From Armatimonadota bacterium (GTDB lineage Bacteria > Armatimonadota > Fimbriimonadia > Fimbriimonadales > ATM1): a stretch of 24,812 nucleotides of DNA. The DNA lies in NCBI GenBank assembly GCA_013816225.1, contig JACDEQ010000001.1, forward strand, positions 18,845 to 43,656, given 5' to 3'. The first letter of the stretch is position 1. Every line of letters begins with the position of its first letter. The translations under genes were made by a program, and so were the position numbers. A model generated the notes under the pieces. The model saw nothing but the letters and a program-made list of their open reading frames with translations. It was not told the DNA's origin and did not search any database. This document shows, one piece after another, positions 7,840-17,100 of this stretch.

Positions 7840-8005
7840 GAATCCGGGCTCTCCGTAGCTCGTACGGTGGCAGTGGCTCTCGCAGGGAGCCCTCGGGCGC
7901 AAAATCGGCGTTGCTACGAAGTCAATCTCGGATGGGAAACTGGTGTCTACAAACCAGCTCTCGAGGATCTTGAACGACTGTCTCGATTCTTCAACGTCTC
8001 CGTCC
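7840..8005 (+). pseudogene. Degenerate XRE HTH fragment
   Basis: In the frame that runs into the ATP-grasp copy, ESGLSV is followed by a scrambled stretch and then WETGVYKPALEDLERLSRFF. The latter is the classic end of an XRE HTH (WExGxxxPsxedLerLarff). The middle of the domain, including the recognition helix, does not read correctly, so it contains indels. It ends exactly where the duplicated ATP-grasp segment begins. The remainder of 7709-7839 shows nothing recognisable. Confidence 0.5.
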
Positions 8006-8259
8006 ATTGCGGCGATAATATTCACCCGGAATTCAAAGGACTTTGTGTTGAGCTGACCCGCAAGATGGGTCTTCGCTACTGCGGCGTCGACTTGCTAGTG
8101 ATCGACGGTGACATTAGCGATGCTCCCCTAGAGTACGTCATCATCGAAATCAACGCGGCTCCCGGCATCGACAACTACGCCGCCACTGGTGAAGAATAGG
8201 CACGCAATGTCGAGGCGATGTACCTGCAGGTTCTTATGGCGATGCAGAAGCCCCGCTAA
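8006..8259 (+). pseudogene. Duplicated 3' end of the ATP-grasp ligase, with stop
   Basis: This is the second copy of the ATP-grasp C-terminus, colinear with 6269-6522. It keeps GDNIHPEFK, MGLRYCGVDL and EINAAPGIDNYA. A CAG codon has become TAG at 8197-8199, cutting off the last 19 residues, although the original reading frame continues to a TAA at 8257-8259. Most differences are silent or conservative, which suggests the copy was once under selection or came from a related gene rather than a very recent duplication. It is joined in frame to the XRE fragment upstream. Confidence 0.75.
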
Positions 8260-8286
8260 ATCTCGGATTACCTTGTCAAGCTAGTG

Positions 8287-8943
8287 TCAGGGTTTACCTT
8301 CAGCCGGCGACCTCTTTATCAGCCGTATATCACTCAAGCTTACGAGCATTTCGCCACATATTGCCTCGGCGTCAACTTGGCCAGTTGTAGGTACATAACG
8401 TCTCGGTTCATTGAGGATGATGTAGCACCACTCGCGGTTCTCTGAGTGAGAATCGAACACATGGATTGCGGCGATATAGCACTTTCCGTCCTGCAACTCT
8501 ACCAGAACCCACTCGCCGTCGCAATACTCCCCTATAAATTCCAGGCTCAATTTCCAATGATAGTAACCCTCTTGTGGGTGCTTGAATAGATGCCATGCAC
8601 GAGGGAGATTTGCGGCCAATTGTCTTGCCTTGGCTTTTCCGCCGCGGACGCCTGTTCTTTCCAGGTCACGGTCCATCAAGAGTAACGTCCTCCAGAAGCG
8701 CCCTGCGCCGTAGCCGATTGCGAAGCTTACCAAGCCATTGACAAGGGCGGCATGCAAGAGGCTCGGTGTAAAGAAGCATTGTGGATAGAGAAGGCCGAGC
8801 GGCAAAGACCATATGACCGCCCAGAGGATCGACCAAGAATAGTCATACTTATCGCCGGGGAAGTTGCTGCGAAAGCCATGCAATAGCAAGAAGCCGTTCG
8901 CAAGCGGGAGGAGCTTTGAATACAGGTCGCTTAGGTCATCCAA
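8287..8943 (-). CDS. Membrane protein, DUF6338-like
   Basis: A 218-aa protein with two clear hydrophobic segments near residues 36-56 (SILWAVIWSLPLGLLYP) and 63-84 (LLHAALVNGLVSFAIGYGAG), and a weaker one at the N-terminus. These precede a ~130-aa soluble domain. The end of that domain (GEWVLVELQDGKCYIAAIHVF) resembles what I recall of DUF6338 proteins. It is the second gene of a two-gene minus-strand unit, 17 nt after the small Pro/Ser-rich protein. Function unknown. Confidence 0.6.
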   Translation of the reverse strand: MDDLSDLYSKLLPLANGFLLLHGFRSNFPGDKYDYSWSILWAVIWSLPLGLLYPQCFFTPSLLHAALVNGLVSFAIGYGAGRFWRTLLLMDRDLERTGVRGGKAKARQLAANLPRAWHLFKHPQEGYYHWKLSLEFIGEYCDGEWVLVELQDGKCYIAAIHVFDSHSENREWCYIILNEPRRYVPTTGQVDAEAICGEMLVSLSDIRLIKRSPAEGKP

Positions 8944-8960
8944 AGGCTTAGGATGGCCAT

Positions 8961-9200
8961 TTATTCTTTACCGCCGGACACGGTCTCATTCGCGCCCGAG
9001 GGAGTTGTTTGGGATGTTGACGCCGAAGACGAAGAGTCGGACGGTGATGATGGTGGGGGTTGCGCCGACTGAGGCGCAGGGTCAGGCTTCAGTTGCGTCG
9101 GAGGGGCGACACGGGGCAGTTTATTGACACCGAAGGACTCGCCAAGCTCAATCGATCTCTTCTGCGGCGGTCTTTGATCTTGCTTCTTCTCGTCCTTCAT
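8961..9200 (-). CDS. Small charged Pro/Ser-rich protein
   Basis: A 79-aa frame starting MKDEKKQDQRPPQKRSIELG, followed by a disordered Pro/Ser/Thr-rich tail. There is no signal peptide or membrane segment. The 17-nt spacing to the downstream membrane protein supports a two-gene operon. Disordered small proteins paired with DUF6338-type membrane proteins are plausible partners, but nothing here proves function. Low-complexity coding makes a false frame possible. Confidence 0.45.
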   Translation of the reverse strand: MKDEKKQDQRPPQKRSIELGESFGVNKLPRVAPPTQLKPDPAPQSAQPPPSSPSDSSSSASTSQTTPSGANETVSGGKE

Positions 9201-9314
9201 GACAGTCGATCATACCCAAATAGCTAACACGCGACTGTCGACAAATGGTTCACAAGTCCATTGCAAGCGGCGGTCCGTGCGGGAGCTGCGCTGGCAAGCC
9301 AACTACAGACGACT

Positions 9315-9452
9315 TTAGTTGTGCCTGATGCCTCTGAGCTCGCCGTTCGCGTCGTAAGTGTAGACTGTGTCGCAGTCATCTATGAACGCACCTTTGAGCA
9401 GCCTTCCTGTCCTTCTCTTGCGCGGCCTCGATTGAGCTGGTGGCAGCACCAC
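9315..9452 (-). other. Possible RHS YD-repeat fragment
   Basis: In 9201-9557, a 357-nt stretch without a convincing gene, the minus strand has a 45-codon frame from GTG GTG (9452) ending DTVYTYDANGELRGI and a stop. YTYDANGxL is the consensus of an RHS YD repeat, and RHS genes dominate the window. Only one repeat is visible and the upstream part is basic and unrelated, so it is either a relic of an RHS gene or chance. Confidence 0.25.
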
Positions 9453-9557
9453 AATCAGAAAAATATTGGGCTTGGAGCTTGGCAGGATCGCTAATCGTGA
9501 TTATTGTTGCATAGACTTGTAGTCAGCAATGCGGTCCTACTAATGGTGACTTGGTCG

Positions 9558-10481
9558 CTAACTACTTCTTTTTCCGTAATGCCGGGACACTTCAGAATGG
9601 TACTCAACGCCTACCATGCCGGCGTTGTGGGAGAGCCAGGCTCTCAGGGAGGTTCTACCCACCGGTGGTTCATTCGAGACTAGCAAATTCGCCATCAGCC
9701 CGCGAACCTCATCCCAAGTGACGATCGTATCGCGAACGAGCGGCGACATTAGCAGCGAAGCTACGTAAAAGATGCGCGGTGCAACTCTAACAATCCTTGC
9801 GCGAGAGCCAACTTTCTTCCTTATGAGTTCCACCAGTTCGAGGAAAGAGTACGTCTCGGGACCGACAGCGTCGGTGACGATCGAGGTGTCATCCCTTTCG
9901 CCGTGCTCGTTCATGAGGGCCGCATAATCCTCGACAGCAATTGGCTGGATCTTATAATTGCCGTCGCCGGCGATCAAGAACAAGGGCGAATGCCGAGCCA
10001 GCCACGCGATGTTGTTGATCAGTATATCTTCCTTTCCAAAGAACACCGTCGGTCTTAGAATCGAATGAGGAACGCCGACATCCTTGAGCGCAAGTTCGAC
10101 CCTAGCCTTTCCCCTGTAATAACCGAATGGCGAGTCGAATGACGGATTGGCGATGCTCGTATGAACGATCCGCTGAACGCCAGCAAGCTTCGCCGCCGTG
10201 AAGAGGGCGACCGAATTCTCCACCGCGCGCTCGTAGGTCATTTCGCCCCTCGGATAGCGTATCCAGTACGTGTTGTAGAAAGTTTGGGCGCCGCGCATTG
10301 CCGAGGCCATTGCATCCACGTCGTCGAAGGTGAAGCGCACCAAATCCAATTGCCCTGTAAATGGGTTCGCGCGGGAGGAGTCGTTGGTAAATCCGGCGAC
10401 AGTCTTACCACTGACGATTAAGAGCTTAGTCAGGTATTTTCCTGTAAATGAAAGCGGACCGGTTACGACTGCGTCAGCCAT
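9558..10481 (-). CDS. NAD(P)-binding SDR/NmrA-type epimerase-like protein
   Basis: A 307-aa atypical short-chain dehydrogenase/reductase. The N-terminal nucleotide-binding strand is AVVTGPLSFTGKYLTKLL, a variant of TGxxGxxG. Further on are GAQTFYNTYWIR, GVQRIVHTSIANPS (SDR active-site strand), GYYRGKARVE (the YxxxK pair) and HSILRPTVFFG. The family includes NmrA-like regulators and complex-I-associated NDUFA9-like proteins. It is the third gene of a tight minus-strand unit: RHS tip, 6 nt, lipoprotein, 12 nt, this gene. The other tip/lipoprotein pair lacks such a gene, so it is probably a bystander. Confidence 0.8.
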   Translation of the reverse strand: MADAVVTGPLSFTGKYLTKLLIVSGKTVAGFTNDSSRANPFTGQLDLVRFTFDDVDAMASAMRGAQTFYNTYWIRYPRGEMTYERAVENSVALFTAAKLAGVQRIVHTSIANPSFDSPFGYYRGKARVELALKDVGVPHSILRPTVFFGKEDILINNIAWLARHSPLFLIAGDGNYKIQPIAVEDYAALMNEHGERDDTSIVTDAVGPETYSFLELVELIRKKVGSRARIVRVAPRIFYVASLLMSPLVRDTIVTWDEVRGLMANLLVSNEPPVGRTSLRAWLSHNAGMVGVEYHSEVSRHYGKRSS

Positions 10482-10493
10482 AAACCTGCTGTT

Positions 10494-11048
10494 TCATTTG
10501 GATTTCTGGCCCTTCTCGGTCGCATTATCAACGATGACCTTTGCGATCCCCAGGAGTTCGGTCGAATCTAGGTCTTGCGAACACATTTCTACCGCCCTAA
10601 GCAGGTCGTGATCGAACTCCGCCCATGCGTACGGACCGGTTTCGGAATACCATATCTCAGTCCCTCTATATTCAACTTTTGGATCGAATTTGCTGCCGGG
10701 CCCACCCTCGGTGGTTTCTTCACTCTGGCAAGTTCGATATCGCTTGCCGTTATCCAACTGGTTGGTTACACGCGATGTCCACTCCGGACCGTCTGTTTCG
10801 ATCTGCATGATCTCAACCTTGAGTTCTTCGCCTTGCCCGACAGCCAACTTGTACGGCAGGCGTGACCGGGCTTCCTCTCGCGTGACCCTGTCAGGGACAA
10901 TGAAATTGGGGTTGCCGGGTATGTACCATGGGTCTACATCAAGAGCGTCTTCGGGACCTCGTTTCTTCTCGGCGCACCCTGCGCCAATAAGCAAGAAGAG
11001 CGTACCGAGAATAATTACCAGAAGTTCAGTGACCATCGAACGCTGCAT
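10494..11048 (-). CDS. Predicted lipoprotein paired with RHS tip (candidate immunity)
   Basis: A 184-aa product with a signal sequence (VTELLVIILGTLFLLIGAGC, a near-consensus lipobox) and no other membrane segment. It starts 6 nt after the RHS tip gene 11055-11984 ends. The mature part is homologous to the protein at 19997-20554. Shared points include DPW near the start, a KYRT/ELYR-like strand before a charged loop, YRGxE, and a final helix TxLxxIAxxIxDNA. Both paralogues follow paralogous 15-Cys RHS tips at the same spacing. A surface or periplasmic immunity protein for the tip is the simplest idea, but a tip chaperone or anchor is possible. Confidence 0.75.
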   Translation of the reverse strand: MQRSMVTELLVIILGTLFLLIGAGCAEKKRGPEDALDVDPWYIPGNPNFIVPDRVTREEARSRLPYKLAVGQGEELKVEIMQIETDGPEWTSRVTNQLDNGKRYRTCQSEETTEGGPGSKFDPKVEYRGTEIWYSETGPYAWAEFDHDLLRAVEMCSQDLDSTELLGIAKVIVDNATEKGQKSK

Positions 11049-11054
11049 ATTGAT

Positions 11055-11984
11055 TTAGAGTTTAAGCCTCACTCGGTGGCCGCACACGGTATGGTCTATT
11101 GGAGGCTCAATGGTGCAAATAATGCGAACGGGGCCAGCACTGTAAGGTGGCGGACCGCCCTCGGGTATCGGCGGAGGAAACGCTGAAGGCGCGCCAACCG
11201 GACCTATCGCCGGGGTAGGGCGAATAGCAGGTGGCAGGGGATCATAACCGCACCGTGCAAGCAAGAACTTCTGCGTTCCGGTAGGCTCCCAATGACTATA
11301 GCACATCGCATCTCGGAATCCGGAGTATCCGAAACTATTGAAGCAGAAGTTGCTGTACCCGCATGCCTGCATACACGCGCGATGATCAAGCCATATTGAC
11401 CAGCACGTCCTTCCGGGTGAGCCGAGAGGTCTTTCCTTAAGCGCGCACAGGAGGCAGCCACGCACGCAGTTGGCCTCTTTCGTGATTCCAGTTGCCATAC
11501 AAAGCCTCCAGGCGTTGCAGGCATACGTCCATCCAGCTTTGCAAAGATCATAGTAATGCCTGCAGTTGACTCTCGATGGCTTGAGTTCCTTCCACGGAAA
11601 TAAACCCGATGGGTCCACGTGAGTCGCCGGCGAATTGCTCGCATAGCTATAGGCATGAGATGCCGTTGCGTACGAAACCGGATCCCGGCTGGTCCAACGA
11701 GCCAACGTGTTGTTCAAATACCGAGCACGAACGTAATTGAGACGGTCCGAATCTTGATAATACCCTAACACACCGACGTACTGGAAAGGTGAGGCGGTGC
11801 TTCCCGTTCGAGTTTTGATCTCACCATAGGGCCAATAGGTGAACGTATCAGTCTTAGCCTGGCTGCTATCGAGCAGTGCAACAGTCGAACCGATTGCGTC
11901 CGGGAGATAGTCACGAATCGTACCGTTGCGATTCTCCTCAACGATCTCGCCGTCGAACACTGTATAGCGAACTGTCATAGGCAT
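11055..11984 (-). CDS. Free-standing RHS tip with 15-Cys domain (tip A)
   Basis: A 309-aa protein that begins at the RHS core-tip module (MPMTVRYTVFDGEIVEENRN, DYLPDAIGSTVALLD, YWPYGE) and passes the RHS-associated core end (RYLNNTLARW, THVDPSGLFPW). It then continues into a domain with 15 cysteines from residue ~138 (YACNAWRLCMATG, CVRGCLLCALKERPL, ACGYSNFCF, ARCGYDPLP). A Pro-rich linker and a short two-Cys end follow. The same 15 Cys occur in tip C at 19089-19985. No YD-repeat shell gene lies upstream on this strand; an in-frame TAG stands 18 nt before the ATG. It resembles a displaced RHS tip cassette. The Cys-rich part suggests a disulfide-bonded extracytoplasmic domain. Confidence 0.8.
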   Translation of the reverse strand: MPMTVRYTVFDGEIVEENRNGTIRDYLPDAIGSTVALLDSSQAKTDTFTYWPYGEIKTRTGSTASPFQYVGVLGYYQDSDRLNYVRARYLNNTLARWTSRDPVSYATASHAYSYASNSPATHVDPSGLFPWKELKPSRVNCRHYYDLCKAGWTYACNAWRLCMATGITKEANCVRGCLLCALKERPLGSPGRTCWSIWLDHRACMQACGYSNFCFNSFGYSGFRDAMCYSHWEPTGTQKFLLARCGYDPLPPAIRPTPAIGPVGAPSAFPPPIPEGGPPPYSAGPVRIICTIEPPIDHTVCGHRVRLKL

Positions 11985-12118
11985 GATTGAACTTCGATCC
12001 TACGCTGCCAGAATTCTACCCGACGGACACCGCCGCCCCGGCATCTTAGCGGTAGCTGCTAGTTGAGAATGGTTCAAAGATTCGTCGGCAATGGACCTAG
12101 GTATGACTATGATTCGGC

Positions 12119-12781
12119 ATGATTGAATGTCAAAATAGTCCGGTGCCCGCGCCCGAGCCAACGGTCAGGATATTCGTGCTTCATCATTTACAGAGCGCTC
12201 TTGATCAGGTACCTCTTCAGTCTGAGTTGGTCCCAATTAACCTCTCAGAACTTGAACTCGGTCCGCTCCAAGACAACCAACTAGGGGAGAGCCGTGCCTT
12301 CCTTCGAGACTTTAGCGACGTCACCGAGGAATACGTGGGCTTTGTCAACGCGAGATTCGATCAGAAGTACTTCCAACTTCATACTCGGCTGCACACTCTG
12401 GTTCCTACTGTTCGCCGATTTGCTGCCCCGGGATGGGTGCTCGCTCCTTGGCCGGGAGACAATTGGATCGAAGTGACCAACACATATCACCCCTCGATGC
12501 TGCCGCTCGTCGGGGAACTGCTCGCCCTCCAGGGCCTTCCCCGGGCTGGCAACCGGACATCAGTGTGGGCAAACGACTTCGTTTGCCACCGCAGTGTGTT
12601 TTTCGACTGGCTTCGCTTCTGGAGGTCATCGTTCGACCACTTTTACGCCAAGTACGGCCTGCAATTACCTTTTGCAGGCGAGGGTACGGACCGTAATCGG
12701 CAGACGGCATACTTTTTAGAACGCATTACAGCCGCGTATTTTGCCAACCGTCCGGATGTGCGCGTCGTCGGCCTCGAATAG
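12119..12781 (+). CDS. Hypothetical protein, possibly DUF4422-like glycosyltransferase
   Basis: A 220-aa protein with no signal peptide. It contains EEYVGFVNARFDQKY, then WVLAPWPGDNWIEV and, at the end, RNRQTAYFLERITAAYFAN. The EYVGF...RxxxYFLER pattern resembles glycosyltransferases of the DUF4422 kind, in which a late xERL/ERI helix is typical, but the match is loose. Its stop is 2 nt from that of a methyltransferase gene on the other strand. Such a pair could come from a polysaccharide or glycan-modification locus. Confidence 0.5.
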   Translation: MIECQNSPVPAPEPTVRIFVLHHLQSALDQVPLQSELVPINLSELELGPLQDNQLGESRAFLRDFSDVTEEYVGFVNARFDQKYFQLHTRLHTLVPTVRRFAAPGWVLAPWPGDNWIEVTNTYHPSMLPLVGELLALQGLPRAGNRTSVWANDFVCHRSVFFDWLRFWRSSFDHFYAKYGLQLPFAGEGTDRNRQTAYFLERITAAYFANRPDVRVVGLE

Positions 12782-12783
12782 GC

Positions 12784-13275
12784 TCAAACAAAGGCGAGAG
12801 ACCTGACGTCTCCGCATGCCCTCTCGACCTCAACAGCGAACGACGAACAACCACTAAGCAAGTCCAGCAAAGCGCCCGCATCGACGTTTCCGTAGTATTC
12901 ACCCGCTCGCAAAGGGCCGCCATCGATACCGCTGTGCGGAGCGCGCGGTTCCGTGGCCGCCGTCACGATGAGCCCACCGCTGGGGCGGAGCATTCCAAGA
13001 GCATTTGCGACCACTCGATGCGGATGTGGCGTATGTTCGAGGGTTTCCAAACAAAGTACGAGATCAACGGGATCGGCGGGTAGCCAGTCTGCGCCGTCCG
13101 CAATAATATCGACGCCAGGTCCAGGCAGGACATCTAAGCCCGTATACGTAGTTCCGGGAAAGAGATGTCGGACCGATCCGTTTACGTCACGCGAACCAAT
13201 TTCGACGACGGTCCGTGGGCTCAACGCCAAGCGTGGGATCGTGCGCTGAACGTACTCGAAGGCTTGAACATGCAT
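12784..13275 (-). CDS. Class I SAM-dependent methyltransferase
   Basis: The frame is open from 13401, but homology starts at about ATG 13275 (MHVQAFEYVQRTIPRL). The leading ~42 codons are basic and unlike the family. Motifs are VVEIGSRDVNGSVRHLFPG (SAM-binding motif I), YTGLDVLPGPGVDII (acidic end of strand 2), DLVLCLETLEHTPHPHRVV and LRPSGGLIVTAA. These are standard Methyltransf_11/23 features. The gene converges on the putative glycosyltransferase at 12119-12781. The substrate is unknown. The 13402-13588 gap holds no gene. Confidence 0.75.
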   Translation of the reverse strand: MHVQAFEYVQRTIPRLALSPRTVVEIGSRDVNGSVRHLFPGTTYTGLDVLPGPGVDIIADGADWLPADPVDLVLCLETLEHTPHPHRVVANALGMLRPSGGLIVTAATEPRAPHSGIDGGPLRAGEYYGNVDAGALLDLLSGCSSFAVEVERACGDVRSLAFV

Positions 13276-13588
13276 GTCCGAGTCTACTTTTGTGACAGAG
13301 TTCGATGCTGCCGGCACTTCGGCAGTAGCTATGGAGCGATGCATCGAAACCCGGTTTTTGAATCGCGCAGAGCACCCCGATGCCTTCACCGATGGTCTCA
13401 TGAGCTCGTTCGCTCCGCTTCTTGGGTAAGACCGCAGCGTTGAAGCTCTCGATTCGTAAGGATCGCGTTTCGAGCCTGACCATGAGGTGACCAGAAAGAA
13501 AAGTCGTCTGTATGTGAGTAAACCAGCAATACTGCTAGGAGCATCTCACAACTATCTTGGTATTATGTTAAGTATCTGAAGGTTCGAC

Positions 13589-13954
13589 GTGTACACTCCA
13601 AGCACACTCAGCCACTTAACAAGCCCACGAAATCTTGGGTCGGGTCCAGAGCCAACTTATGAGGGTGCGGTTGGCACTCCAGGGGGCGGGCCATACGTAG
13701 TCCTAAAGGTATACGTGAGCGAGGGAATCGTTCTTAAGGCAACGTACGAGTGTAACGGTTGCACCGCCACGATTGCTAGTGCGAGCGCCCTCTGTGAATT
13801 AATAGTGAACAAGTCGGTGGACGAGGCTATGAACATCCAACCTGAAGACATAAACACCGTATTGGGTGGCTTGCCCGATGGGAAGGGTCACGCACCCGTC
13901 ATGGCCACCCAAGCTCTACGAAACGCCCTGGTTGGCGGTGAAGGAAAAACTTAG
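13589..13954 (+). CDS. IscU/NifU-like protein lacking two scaffold cysteines
   Basis: GTG start at 13589 with GAAGG at 13578-13582. The 121 residues follow the IscU/NifU N-terminal fold end to end: YTPSTLSHLTSPRNLG, KATYECNGCTATIASASALC and LGGLPDGKGHAPVMATQAL. IscU builds Fe-S clusters on three Cys (in NPxCGD, FGCGAAIAS and HC). Here the first site is GTPGGGP, the second Cys is kept (NGC), and the third is HA. A normal scaffold role is therefore unlikely, though an added CxxC (CNGC) exists. The next ATG follows its stop directly, which leads into the RHS operon. It may be a repurposed partner of the Cys-containing proteins made there. Confidence 0.75.
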   Translation: MYTPSTLSHLTSPRNLGSGPEPTYEGAVGTPGGGPYVVLKVYVSEGIVLKATYECNGCTATIASASALCELIVNKSVDEAMNIQPEDINTVLGGLPDGKGHAPVMATQALRNALVGGEGKT

Positions 13955-14173
13955 ATGGTTGCAGCTCTAGCGTGTTTGCCATATTCCATCCCCTGCCCGT
14001 CAGATGGCAATTGCACGCCACTCAATAACGGCGGCTCGTGTCCATTCGGGGCCGCGAGCAGACTGCCAATTGCCGGCCCCGAACTGACCTCCGGCGTGCC
14101 AGTAATGCCCGGTGGTGGCGAAACGGACACACTTTCCTGGTGCACTAGCTATACCGTTCTCCAGGAGCCATGA
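13955..14173 (+). CDS. Small Cys-containing protein in RHS operon
   Basis: The ATG follows the IscU-like stop codon with no gap, and the end overlaps the RHS start (ATGA). It is therefore translationally coupled on both sides, the main reason to accept it. The 72-aa product has five cysteines (LACLPYSIPCPSDGNC, GGSCPFG and SWCTS) and a Gly/Pro-rich middle. There is no clear signal peptide or membrane helix. No known family. By position it could be a small structural or chaperone-like companion of the RHS protein, comparable in place to the small proteins often encoded before rhs genes. Confidence 0.6.
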   Translation: MVAALACLPYSIPCPSDGNCTPLNNGGSCPFGAASRLPIAGPELTSGVPVMPGGGETDTLSWCTSYTVLQEP

Positions 14174-17100
14174 CATTGGACAGAACGCCTCGTTTAGCAG
14201 TTCATGCCGGAAGCGAAGTCGGTAACCCTTCTCACCATCCGCACCTTCCAATGCCGGATCCAGTCACGGGGGAACTCAAGATTGATCCCGAAATAGTTAT
14301 CAAGGCCAAGAAGTTCGACCTCGCCATCAGCTTCTTCTATAGCGCGCGTAGCGATGACAACGAGGAGTATGGGCGGGGGAGGTCTGCGAGCTCGAGGGCA
14401 TATGTTCTTTCGTCCACGGACACCACTCAGGTCGACATTGTTCGTGGGGACTTTTCGCGTAATTCCTTTCAACTCACGAGCGGCGTTTACGTCCCGGTGG
14501 GCGGCATCGGCCAAACCACCACCCTAAGCTACGACGCTGTAGCGCAAACCGGGTTTACGGAGTATTTTCCAGACGGAATGAAGCTCGTTTATGGCTATCA
14601 TGGCGTTTCTTCGGCCACAGTAAGGAAGCACGAGCTTAACAAGGTCGTAGATCCCAGCGGCAACGTCCATACCTACGCCTACAACCCTACCACGCTGCTC
14701 AGCACGATTGAGGTGCCAGGCGGGCGCAAAGTAACGTTTAACTACATCGAATCAGCAGGGCCAACTTCTTTGCTGAGTTACGTCGAAGACTGGGGCGGGC
14801 GGCGAACAAGCTTCCAGTACGACAGCGATCGTTACATGACGACCATGACGACGCCGCTGGGCTGCATCACACGTTACGGTTATTCGCTCGCCGGTCCAGG
14901 GAGTACAACCCTCGTTCACACGATTGAAGATCCGCAAGGGTTTGTTGCGACATACATGTATGACGCGGATAGGCGGGTCGTTTCTCTGGCGGCCGGCTCC
15001 GGGATATGGAAATGGAGTTATACAAGCGGCGGCACGAACAACCATATGGAATGGCCGTCAAGTGCGCTGGTCACATTCCAATTTGACGGCACTGGGATGA
15101 TTACGAAGGAGGAGCGCCCCGAAGGGTTTGTTATTTCCTACACTTATAACAATCGACTCCTTGTCAAGAAAGAGATTCCCGCTGGATTTATTTATAGCGT
15201 CACTTACGGATCGCCTCGATCCTTGATATTGGCAAGCGATGACGCGCTTGGCTATCGGACAACGTTCGAATATGACGGCTTCGGCAATCTGACTACACTC
15301 ACCGACGCAGAGGCAAAAGTTACCACCTACGGATACGACGGGACTGGTTCCACTATGCGGCGCATCCGGGAAACGGATCCACTCGAAAGAGTGAGCTCGT
15401 ACACGTACGATGCCGCGGGCCAAATGACGGCTTCAACTGATCCGAGAGGAAACACGACGACTTTCGCTTACGATACGTTCGGTAACGTCACGACGATCAC
15501 ATATCCCGACCTAAGCGTTGTCTCAAACACGTACGACATTTTAAATAGGTTGAAGACGGCGACCGATCCCTACACCCCTGGCGCGATCGGCACTCCGCCA
15601 AAAACAACTTACGCTTACGATGCCGCAGATCACGTGGTCTCCCAAACGAATCAACTCGGACAGACCACATCTTTCTTGTATGTTGGCTGCCTACTCCAAG
15701 CTGAGATTAATCCGCTCAATCAGCGCACAACCTACACTTACGGCCGCTTCGACAACCGGGTCTCAATTACCGATGCGCTGGATAATATCAGCCACTTTCA
15801 ATACGACAACATGGGGTTCTTAACCACGATGATCGATGCGCTGGGCAATCCGTCATCGATCGTTTACAACGCGGCCAAACAAAAGATTGCGGAGGCGGAC
15901 GAGCTGGGCAACCGCGTTAATTTCGAGTACGACAATAGCGGACGCTTGCACACTGAAACCAACGCTAGAGGTTTCACGACACTTTACGATTACAACGCCC
16001 GGGGCGATCTTACAACCCTAACCGATGCGCTGGGGAATAAGACCACCTATGCTTATGACAGGGTTGGCCGGCAGACTACGATCACCGACGCCCTCGGCCA
16101 TGCTGATCGCACCGTCTATGACGGGGCCGGGCAGGTTATCAGTCTGGTAGATGCCTTGGGCAATATCACACATTTCAAGTACGATAGCGCCGGCAATAGG
16201 ACGACGGTTATCGACGCGAACGGAAAAGTTACCACCACGATCTACGAAACAGATTCAAATCGCATCCAAGCAGTTGTTGATGCGCTCGGAAACCGCACTT
16301 CCTATATATACGATATCGTCGGCAGGCAAACAGCGATCGTGGACGCACGGATTAACCGAATTTCCTTCTCTTATGATAATGCCAGTCGATTGCGATCACA
16401 AAGGGATCAACGCAACAGTGCCACCACGTTTAGCTACGATGCCGCCGGCCGCACGGTGAGCGTCATGGATGCAAAAAGAAACGTCAAAACAATAACTTAC
16501 GATGCGGTCGGTCGGGCTGTTACCGCCCAGTATGCCGACGGTACGATCCTGACGCTGCAATACGATGCTCTAAGTCAGCGCACCATGATGATCGACTCCG
16601 GCGGCACGACGACCTATGCATACGATGCGAGAGGTTACAAAACGCGCGAATCGAGGCCGGGTGGTTATGTCACCACGATGGGATACGACCCGGCGGGCAA
16701 TCGGACCACGGTCATCGATCCGGATGGCGGCGCATTTAAGTCCAGTTACGATGTAGTTAACCGGCTAGTCTCCTTAGCCAACCCGGATGGAAAGATAACG
16801 ACCGCTCAGTACGACGTCGCCGGGAGACGAACTGCGCTTCTTTCGGGTCTGGGGTCGAAGCGCGAGTTCAGTTACGACGATGCCAATCGATTAACTGCTC
16901 AGATCGAGTTGAATTCGTCGAACGCCCCGTTCGCAACGATCGTGAATGCGTACGATGCAGTGGGCAACCGGACCTCGCAAGTCTTCGACGGCGTTGCAAC
17001 TACTTGGGTCTACGACGATATCTATCGGCTGACCGGGCAGCTAAAGTCTGGCGAGCGAGGGACGTATGTCTATGACGCCGTTGGCAACATCATAACCAAG

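Noticed and set aside
7744..8199. A single 151-aa gene
   Set aside because: It is a chance in-frame fusion of an XRE fragment with a copied ATP-grasp end cut by a TAG; listed as two pseudogene pieces.
11204..11656. 150-codon minus-strand frame inside tip A
   Set aside because: An alternative frame of the Cys-rich tip; the real frame has conserved cysteines shared with tip C.
12784..13401. Longer start of the methyltransferase at 13401
   Set aside because: The extra ~42 residues are basic, lack family similarity and have no ribosome-binding site.
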